Source: an uncultured Prevotellaceae bacterium (GTDB lineage Bacteria; Bacteroidota; Bacteroidia; Bacteroidales; Muribaculaceae). Taken from it: a stretch of 64,000 nt of DNA. The first letter of the stretch is position 1. Each line of letters starts with the position of its first letter. The position numbers and the translations under genes are program-made. Location of the stretch: assembly GCA_900318535.1 (NCBI GenBank), contig ONKU01000015.1:1-64000 (forward strand), written 5' to 3'. The notes under the pieces are model-generated. The model was given only the letters and a program-made list of their open reading frames with translations. It was not told the origin of the DNA and did not search any database. Positions 56,630 through 64,000 of this stretch are shown one piece after another.

Positions 56630-56712
56630 GGGTAGATTCCAGAGTGGCCAAATGGGGCAGACTGTAAATCTGCTGCGTCATCGCTTCGGTGGTTCGAATC
56701 CATCTCTACCCA
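56630..56712 (+). tRNA. tRNA-Tyr (anticodon GTA)
   Basis: An 83-nt tRNA with a long variable arm, as expected of bacterial tRNA-Tyr. Acceptor GGGTAGA pairs with TCTACCC; anticodon loop CTGTAAA gives GTA; T-loop GGTTCGAATCC. Confidence 0.95.
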
Positions 56713-56720
56713 CATGTTTT

Positions 56721-56793
56721 GCGGAAGTAGCTCAGTTGATAGAGCATCAGCCTTCCAAGCTGAGGGCCGCGGGTTTGAGCCCCGTCTTCCGCT
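56721..56793 (+). tRNA. tRNA-Gly (anticodon TCC)
   Basis: A 73-nt cloverleaf. Acceptor GCGGAAG pairs with CTTCCGC; anticodon stem CAGC/GCTG around CTTCCAA gives TCC. Confidence 0.95.
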
Positions 56794-56813
56794 CAAGAAA
56801 CAAACCGAATATT

Positions 56814-56885
<72 letters not shown>

Positions 56886-56897
56886 CAACGAGTAGAA

Positions 56898-56960
56898 CGC
56901 TTCGCCTCTCACTGATTGCGGGTTAATGTTATCATAAGAGGTGAAGTGATTTACGCAATA
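56898..56960 (+). promoter_or_regulatory. Structured leader with pseudoknot-like pairing upstream of tuf
   Basis: CGCTTCGCCTCT (56898-56909) can pair with AGAGGTGAAGTG (56937-56948) over 12 pairs, two of them G-U. ATTGCG in the loop (56915-56920) can pair with CGCAAT (56955-56960). The order A-B-A'-B' is that of an H-type pseudoknot. It may process the tRNA-tuf transcript or regulate tuf. Confidence 0.4.
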
Positions 56961-57007
56961 AGGTAGAGTAATATAATTCATTCAATTTACAATAACAACT
57001 AACAGTT

Positions 57008-58129
57008 ATGGCAAAAGAGCATTTTGAAAGAACAAAACCGCATGTTAACATCGGTACTATTGGTCACGTTGACCACGGTAAAACTACCCTGACCGCAGCT
57101 ATCACCACCGTGCTTGCTAAGGACGGTGACATCGCCGGCGATAGCGTTCGTTCGTTCGATTCGATCGACAACGCCCCCGAGGAGAAGGAGCGCGGTATCA
57201 CTATCAACACCGCTCACGTTGAGTATGAGACCAAGAATCGTCACTATGCTCACGTTGACTGCCCGGGCCACGCTGACTATGTAAAGAACATGGTTACTCA
57301 GACCCGCGAGCACATCCTGCTCGCCCGTCAGGTGAACGTTCCCCGTCTGGTTATCTTCTTGAACAAGTGTGACTCTCCCGACGTTGACGACGAGATGATT
57401 GAGCTCGTTGAGATGGACGTTCGTGACCTGTTGAACGAGTATGATTTCGACGGTGAAAACACCCCCATCATCAAGGGTTCGGCACTGGGTGCCCTGCAGG
57501 GTGAGCCCAAGTGGGAAGACACCGTTCGCGAGTTGATGAACGCTGTTGACGAGTGGATCCCCCTGCCCCCGCGTGATCGTGACAAGCCCTTCCTGATGCC
57601 CATCGAGGACGTCTTCTCAATCACTGGCCGTGGCACCGTTGCTACCGGTCGTATCGAGACTGGTGTCGTTAAGGTCGGCGACGAGGTTCAGATCATGGGT
57701 CTGGGTGCCGAGATGAAGTCGGTAGTTACCGGCGTTGAGATGTTCCGCAAGATCCTCGATGAGGGTGAAGCTGGTGACAACGTTGGTCTGCTGCTCCGCG
57801 GTATTGACTATAAGACCATCAAGCGTGGTATGGTAATCTGCCACCCGGGTGTTATCAAGCCCCACGATCACTTCAAGGCTTCGATCTACGTCCTGAAGAA
57901 GGAAGAGGGTGGTCGTCACACTCCGTTCCACAACCACTATCGTCCCCAGTTCTACATCCGTACCCTGGATGTAACCGGTGAGATCATGCTCCCCGCTGGT
58001 GTCGAGATGGTAATGCCTGGTGACAACGTCGAGATCGACGTCAAGCTGATCACTCCGGTTGCTTGCAGCGAAGGTCTGCGTTTCGCTATCCGCGAGGGTG
58101 GCCGCACCGTAGGTTCCATCGAGGACTAA
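57008..58129 (+). CDS. tuf: Elongation factor Tu with two apparent in-frame gaps
   Basis: EF-Tu brings aminoacyl-tRNA to the ribosome. G1 (GHVDHGKT, residues 19-26), G3 (DCPG, 84-87), G4 (NKCD) and the domain II/III signatures ([31 protein letters not shown]) are intact. The encoded protein has only 373 residues, against about 394-399 in relatives. After NMVT (residue 97; base 57298) it jumps straight to QTREH, omitting the near-invariant GAAQMDGAI-VVAA-DGPMP segment of about 20 residues, which includes a central strand of the G domain. The end [10 protein letters not shown] also lacks about 5-6 residues of the last strand. Both gaps keep the frame. A protein like this would probably not fold, so either the sequence is wrong, or another tuf copy exists. 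Position after the tRNAs and before tRNA-Trp-secE is canonical. Confidence 0.93.
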   Translation: MAKEHFERTKPHVNIGTIGHVDHGKTTLTAAITTVLAKDGDIAGDSVRSFDSIDNAPEEKERGITINTAHVEYETKNRHYAHVDCPGHADYVKNMVTQTREHILLARQVNVPRLVIFLNKCDSPDVDDEMIELVEMDVRDLLNEYDFDGENTPIIKGSALGALQGEPKWEDTVRELMNAVDEWIPLPPRDRDKPFLMPIEDVFSITGRGTVATGRIETGVVKVGDEVQIMGLGAEMKSVVTGVEMFRKILDEGEAGDNVGLLLRGIDYKTIKRGMVICHPGVIKPHDHFKASIYVLKKEEGGRHTPFHNHYRPQFYIRTLDVTGEIMLPAGVEMVMPGDNVEIDVKLITPVACSEGLRFAIREGGRTVGSIED

Positions 58130-58187
58130 TTCCCCTAGGGAATAGTCGTCAACCGCCTGGCGCCGCAATGGCGCAAGGCAAACGAAT

Positions 58188-58223
58188 AAAAGGTCTGGCT
58201 GCATGCCAGTCAGACCTTTTTTA
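58188..58223 (+). terminator. Intrinsic terminator after tuf
   Basis: AAAAGGTCTG at 58188-58197 pairs with CAGACCTTTT at 58211-58220 and is followed by further T residues. It ends only a few bases before tRNA-Trp, so some readthrough into tRNA-Trp and secE would be needed unless an additional promoter exists. Confidence 0.75.
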
Positions 58224-58225
58224 AT

Positions 58226-58298
58226 ACGGGAATAGCTCAGTTGGTAGAGCGACGGTCTCCAAAACCGTAGGTCGTGAGTTCGAGCCTTACTTCCCGTG
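58226..58298 (+). tRNA. tRNA-Trp (anticodon CCA)
   Basis: A 73-nt cloverleaf. Acceptor ACGGGAA pairs with TTCCCGT; anticodon stem ACGGT/ACCGT around CTCCAAA gives CCA. It lies between tuf and secE, as in many Bacteroidota. Confidence 0.95.
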
Positions 58299-58322
58299 CA
58301 ACAAGAAAGACGAAATAAACAA

Positions 58323-58529
58323 ATGAAGAAGTTTTTTAATAACAGGCTTACGGATATCAAGGAATCTTATAACGAACTCGTTCATAAGGTTTCTTGGCCT
58401 ACTAAGAGTGAACTGGCCAATAGCACTATCGTCGTGATGGTTGCTTCCATCATCGCGGCGCTGGTCATTTGGGTAATCGACCTGTGCATCAACGAAGTGA
58501 TGCACCTCGTTTACGGCGTGGCTGCCTGA
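58323..58529 (+). CDS. secE: Preprotein translocase subunit SecE
   Basis: The ATG at 58323 gives 68 residues, the short form usual outside the Enterobacteria. An amphipathic start (FFNNRLTDIKESYNELVHKVSWPTKSE) contains the conserved VSWPTKSE motif and is followed by one membrane segment (TIVVMVASIIAALVIWVIDL). It holds SecY in the SecYEG channel. Upstream in-frame GTG would start inside tRNA-Trp and is rejected. It lies 96 bp before nusG in the classical order. Confidence 0.95.
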   Translation: MKKFFNNRLTDIKESYNELVHKVSWPTKSELANSTIVVMVASIIAALVIWVIDLCINEVMHLVYGVAA

Positions 58530-58625
58530 TCATAGGGCGCTCCGTTATCTACTGCGCACTCGTGTGCGCGGCGTGTTTCATCCAGTACTATTATTTAACA
58601 AACTGTCACTGCACTAGTCACAACT

Positions 58626-59180
58626 ATGTCTCAAGGTAAGCATCAGTGGTATATCTTGCGTACCATCTCGGGCAAGGAGATGAAGGTGAAAGAGATGATT
58701 GAGGGTTACAGGAAGAATAATCCTGCGTACGCCGAGAATATCTCTCAGATTCTCGTGCCGACCGAGAAGGTCTACACAACGCGTGCCGGGAAGAAGGTTC
58801 TCAAGGAGAAAGTCATGTTCTCGGGTTATGTGTTTGTAAAGCTGGAGCTCATCCCCGACATCGAAGTGACGCTGCAGGACACCACCAACGTGGTGAACTT
58901 CGTGCGCTCGCGTGAAGGCGAACGCCGCCCCGAGCCCGTGCCCGAGTCTCAGATTCTGACGATGCTGGGTCACGCCGAGGCGCGCGAGATGGAGGCCGCC
59001 GATGCCGTCAACGACTATGTCGTGGGCGAGTCGGTAAAGGTCAACTTCGGCCCCTTCAGCGGCTTCATCGGCGAGATCAAGGAGATCAACGCCGAGAAGC
59101 GCGAGCTCACGGTGATGGTGAAGGTATTTGGACGCGAGACGCCGCTCAAGTTGGATCATTCGCAAGTCGAGCGTGAGTAA
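58626..59180 (+). CDS. nusG: Transcription termination/antitermination protein NusG
   Basis: 184 residues. The NGN domain (QWYILRTISGKEMKVKEMI; GYVFVKLELIPDIEVTLQDT; VVNFVRSREGERRPEPVPES) is followed by a KOW domain (GESVKVNFGPFSGFIGEIKEINAEKRELTVMV). It couples RNA polymerase to Rho and to the ribosome. This is the housekeeping NusG and not the UpxY-type paralogue found in capsule loci. The next gene is rplK. Confidence 0.96.
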   Translation: MSQGKHQWYILRTISGKEMKVKEMIEGYRKNNPAYAENISQILVPTEKVYTTRAGKKVLKEKVMFSGYVFVKLELIPDIEVTLQDTTNVVNFVRSREGERRPEPVPESQILTMLGHAEAREMEAADAVNDYVVGESVKVNFGPFSGFIGEIKEINAEKRELTVMVKVFGRETPLKLDHSQVERE

Positions 59181-59257
59181 TGCCATTGCGGTCGATGTTA
59201 CGCAACCGCGGCACTGCTTACATTGTTTTTAACACCTATATAAATTGAATTTGTACA

Positions 59258-59701
59258 ATGGCTAAAGAAATTGCTGGACAGATCAAATTGCAGATTAAGG
59301 GTGGGGCTGCAAACCCCTCGCCTCCCGTAGGTCCCGCGCTGGGTTCTAAGGGTATCAACATCATGGATTTTTGCAAGCAATTCAACGCCCGCACCCAGGC
59401 TAAGGCCGGCAAGGTGTTGCCCGTAGTGATCTCTTACTACGCCGACAAGAGTTTTGACTTCATCGTCAAGACTTCTCCCGTGCCCGTTCAGCTGCTGGAG
59501 GCTGCCAAGATCAAGGGTGGTTCTGGTGAACCTAACCGCGTGAAGGTGGCTTCGGTGACCTGGGACCAGGTGAAGGAAATTGCCGAGGACAAAATGCCTG
59601 ATTTGAACTGTTTTACATTAGCCTCGGCTATGCGTATGGTGGCCGGCACAGCAAGAAGTATGGGTATCACTGTAAAGGGTCAATTCCCTGAGAACGTTTA
59701 A
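59258..59701 (+). CDS. rplK: 50S ribosomal protein L11 (uL11)
   Basis: 147 residues, full length. [29 protein letters not shown] near the start is the proline-rich N-terminal domain, and the C-terminal rRNA-binding domain ends in [14 protein letters not shown]. It forms the stalk base with L10/L12 and the GTPase-associated rRNA. The preceding 77-bp gap has no clear promoter. Confidence 0.97.
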   Translation: MAKEIAGQIKLQIKGGAANPSPPVGPALGSKGINIMDFCKQFNARTQAKAGKVLPVVISYYADKSFDFIVKTSPVPVQLLEAAKIKGGSGEPNRVKVASVTWDQVKEIAEDKMPDLNCFTLASAMRMVAGTARSMGITVKGQFPENV

Positions 59702-59715
59702 AAACTTTATTGATT

Positions 59716-60411
59716 ATGAGTAAATTAACGAAAAATCAGAAGTTATACAACGCGAAGGTTGAAGCGGGGAAGGCTTACACCCTTGAGGAAGCTGCAGCAT
59801 TGGTTAAGGAAATCACTTTCACCAAGTTTGACGCTTCCACCGATATCGACGTACGTCTTGGTGTGGATCCCCGTAAGGCCAACCAGATGGTTCGTGGCGT
59901 TGTATCGCTGCCTCATGGCACTGGCAAGCAGGTTCGCGTTCTGGTTCTCTGTGGACCGGATGCTGAGGCTGCTGCTAAGGAAGCTGGAGCAGAATATGTC
60001 GGTCTTGACGAGTACATCGACAAGATTAAAGGCGGTTGGACCGACATTGACGTGATTATCACTCAGCCCCAAATCATGGGAAAGGTGGGTCCTCTGGGTC
60101 GCATTCTGGGTCCTCGTGGCCTGATGCCCAACCCCAAGAGCGGCACCGTTACTCCTGACGTTGCAAAGGCTGTGAAAGAAGTGAAACAAGGTAAGATCGA
60201 CTTCAAGGTCGATAAGGGTGGTATCGTACACACCTCCATCGGTAAGGTATCGTTCAGCCCCGAGCAGATTCGCGACAACGCTGCCGCGTTCATCAACACG
60301 CTCATCAAGCTGAAACCCGCCGCTGCTAAGGGTACGTACATCAAGAGCATTTATCTTTCGAGCACCATGAGCAAGGGCATCAAGGTTGATCCCAAGTCGA
60401 TTGAGGCTTAA
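59716..60411 (+). CDS. rplA: 50S ribosomal protein L1 (uL1)
   Basis: The ATG at 59716 gives 231 residues; a TTG two codons earlier is unlikely. [23 protein letters not shown] begins the protein; [24 protein letters not shown] and [25 protein letters not shown] are hallmark segments. It binds 23S rRNA at the L1 stalk and often represses its own operon. It lies 14 bp after rplK. Confidence 0.97.
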   Translation: MSKLTKNQKLYNAKVEAGKAYTLEEAAALVKEITFTKFDASTDIDVRLGVDPRKANQMVRGVVSLPHGTGKQVRVLVLCGPDAEAAAKEAGAEYVGLDEYIDKIKGGWTDIDVIITQPQIMGKVGPLGRILGPRGLMPNPKSGTVTPDVAKAVKEVKQGKIDFKVDKGGIVHTSIGKVSFSPEQIRDNAAAFINTLIKLKPAAAKGTYIKSIYLSSTMSKGIKVDPKSIEA

Positions 60412-60435
60412 ACATTTTAAAACGATTGAAACGAA

Positions 60436-60960
60436 ATGAGAAAGGAAGATAAAACCTTATTGATCGACAAGATCAAAGAGACTCTTGACCAGTACAGTGT
60501 CGTTTATCTGGCTAACACCACTTCGCTGAACGCTGAGAAGACCGTGGACTTGCGCCGCGCTGCTTTCAAGGCTGGCATCAAGATGATGGTGGTCAAGAAC
60601 ACCCTGTTGAAGAAGGCCATGGACGCATGTGACGTCGATTATAGTGGTCTTTATGAGGCCCTGGCTGGCCCTACCACGCTGTTGCTGAGCGACACGGGTA
60701 ACGCGCCTGCTAAACTCATCAAGGAATTCCGCGGTAAGAAGGAGACCATCCCCGCATTCAAGGCTGCTTATGTCGAGGAGACCGTCTATGTAGGCGAGCA
60801 GAATCTCGACACCCTCGTGGCCATCAAGAGCAAGAACGAGCTCATCGCCGATGTTGTGGCATTGCTGCAGTCGCCGGCCAAGAACGTTATCAGTGCTCTG
60901 CAGTCGGGTGGCAATAAGCTCCACGGAGTCCTGGAAACCTTATCCAAAAAAGAAAATTAA
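60436..60960 (+). CDS. rplJ: 50S ribosomal protein L10 (uL10)
   Basis: 174 residues, usual length. MRKEDKTLLIDKIKETLDQYSVVYLANTT leads into FKAGIKMMVVKNTLLKKAM and LAGPTTLLLSDTGNAPAKLIKEF. The C-terminal helix anchors L12 dimers to the ribosome. It lies 24 bp after rplA, too close for a separate leader. Confidence 0.97.
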   Translation: MRKEDKTLLIDKIKETLDQYSVVYLANTTSLNAEKTVDLRRAAFKAGIKMMVVKNTLLKKAMDACDVDYSGLYEALAGPTTLLLSDTGNAPAKLIKEFRGKKETIPAFKAAYVEETVYVGEQNLDTLVAIKSKNELIADVVALLQSPAKNVISALQSGGNKLHGVLETLSKKEN

Positions 60961-61001
60961 TCAAAAACAAAAACAACAATCATTTTTAAATCCATACTAT
61001 T

Positions 61002-61379
61002 ATGGCAGATTTGAAAGCTTTTGCAGAACAGTTAGTGAACCTTACCGTAAAGGAAGTTAACGAACTCGCTCAGATTTTGAAAGACGAATATGGCATCGAG
61101 CCCGCCGCTGCAGCTGTTGCTGTTGCTGCTGGTCCCGCCGCTGGTGCAGCCGCCGAGGCCGAGGAGAAGACTTCGTTCGACGTTGTCCTCAAGGCCGCTG
61201 GTGCACAGAAGCTCCAGGTGATCAAGAAGGTGAAAGAGCTCCTGAGCCTTGGCTTGAAGGATGCTAAGGACATGGTTGACGGTGCTCCCTCGACCATCAA
61301 GGAAGGTGCTACCAAGGACGAGGCCGACGCTCTGAAGGCTGAGCTCGAGGGTCTTGGCGCCGAGATCGAGCTGAAATAA
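61002..61379 (+). CDS. rplL: 50S ribosomal protein L7/L12 (bL12)
   Basis: 125 residues. The N-terminal dimerisation part ([35 protein letters not shown]), the alanine-rich hinge and the globular C-terminus ([38 protein letters not shown]) are all present. It recruits translation factors, including EF-Tu. A 269-bp structured gap separates it from rpoB. Confidence 0.97.
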   Translation: MADLKAFAEQLVNLTVKEVNELAQILKDEYGIEPAAAAVAVAAGPAAGAAAEAEEKTSFDVVLKAAGAQKLQVIKKVKELLSLGLKDAKDMVDGAPSTIKEGATKDEADALKAELEGLGAEIELK

Positions 61380-61403
61380 TAGCACCCCGGTAACGGGTGT
61401 TTG

Positions 61404-61443
61404 GGTTAAGAATCACCACCGATAGTGGGTTCTTAACCTTTTT
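61404..61443 (+). terminator. Attenuator-like terminator between rplL and rpoB
   Basis: GGTTAAGAA (61404-61412) pairs with TTCTTAACC (61430-61438), followed by five T residues. A partial terminator in this place is known in other bacteria, where it lowers rpoBC transcription relative to rplJL. Confidence 0.8.
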
Positions 61444-61473
61444 GTGTCAAAATTGACCTGCACAATAAGATTC

Positions 61474-61526
61474 ATCGGAGTTGTCCCGGCCATGGGGCTC
61501 TCCAAGGCCGGGACAACGAGACCGAT
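61474..61526 (+). promoter_or_regulatory. Long GC-rich hairpin in the rpoB leader
   Basis: GTTGTCCCGGCC (61480-61491) pairs perfectly with GGCCGGGACAAC (61506-61517) over a 14-nt loop, with an outer helix ATCGG (61474-61478) and CCGAT (61522-61526). There is no T-run, so it is not a typical terminator. It may be an RNase processing site or a binding site for an autoregulator of rpoBC. Confidence 0.6.
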
Positions 61527-61648
61527 GGACCTGACCCTCAGGCTTTTGCGTGATTGCCGCCAGAGTGCGGCAACGTGGCGAGAACCGACGATTATTCTGC
61601 TATTCCACCATCTCTCATTAGTTGAGTTCACATAATTTTTCTTTGTCA

Positions 61649-64000
<2,352 letters not shown>

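Noticed and set aside
58626-59180. UpxY-type capsule antiterminator instead of NusG
   Set aside because: The gene is between secE and rplK and has the standard NGN and KOW domains of housekeeping NusG.

Overview
The window comes from a Bacteroidota genome, almost certainly order Bacteroidales. Signs of this are SusC/SusD pairs, promoters with the TAnnTTTG -7 box, starts without Shine-Dalgarno sequences (one striking exception), the PorT-PorP-PorK-PorL-PorM-PorN type IX secretion (T9SS) block, and the order tRNA-Thr/Tyr/Gly/Thr-tuf-tRNA-Trp-secE-nusG-rplKAJL-rpoB. The fairly high GC content and the use of a LacI-type regulator for starch genes would suit a Muribaculaceae- or Prevotella-like gut bacterium, but the family cannot be fixed from sequence reading alone.

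Layout. (1) 1-2.7 kb: the start of a SusC-type receptor running off the left edge, a PafA-like phosphatase, and a small GxxExxY gene bracketed by inverted repeats. (2) 2.8-26.1 kb: a starch/maltodextrin region. It holds a LacI-type regulator, divergent susC-susD-susE-susF, a secreted alpha-amylase and an endo-galactanase that both carry dockerin-like repeats, a SusA-like GH13 enzyme, and on the minus strand a transporter-GH77-pullulanase operon. murF, ddl and a four-helix-bundle cassette are interspersed. Two near-identical LacI-type operators lie the same distance (56 bp) upstream of identical -7 boxes at the two main sugar operons. (3) 26.4-47.1 kb: ychF, then an exopolysaccharide locus with four GT4 glycosyltransferases, a radical SAM protein, two CotH-kinase proteins (one with dockerin repeats), a hexapeptide acyltransferase, a beta-helix protein, Wzy, Wzc, Wza, Wzx and two membrane acyltransferases. 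Degenerate heptamer arrays sit at gene boundaries here. (4) 47.2-54.3 kb: T9SS core genes porT-porP-porK-porL-porM-porN. (5) 54.4-64 kb: rpsU, a tyrosine recombinase, hpf, and the tRNA/tuf/secE/nusG/ribosomal protein/rpoB block, with rpoB running off the right edge.

How the genes fit together: SusCDEF bind and import malto-oligosaccharides, extracellular amylase and periplasmic GH13 enzymes cut them, the MFS permease moves sugars inward, and GH77 processes them in the cytoplasm under the LacI-type regulator. The T9SS block may export some surface enzymes, though no canonical T9SS C-terminal sorting domain was recognised in the window.

Sequence anomalies: susC has its signal peptide out of frame with its body, apparently by a deletion. 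tuf lacks about 20 invariant codons of its G domain and several near its C-terminus. tRNA-Thr(GGT) has an acceptor-stem mismatch. These may be real or may be assembly artefacts. All assignments rest on motif recognition by eye; no database search was run.
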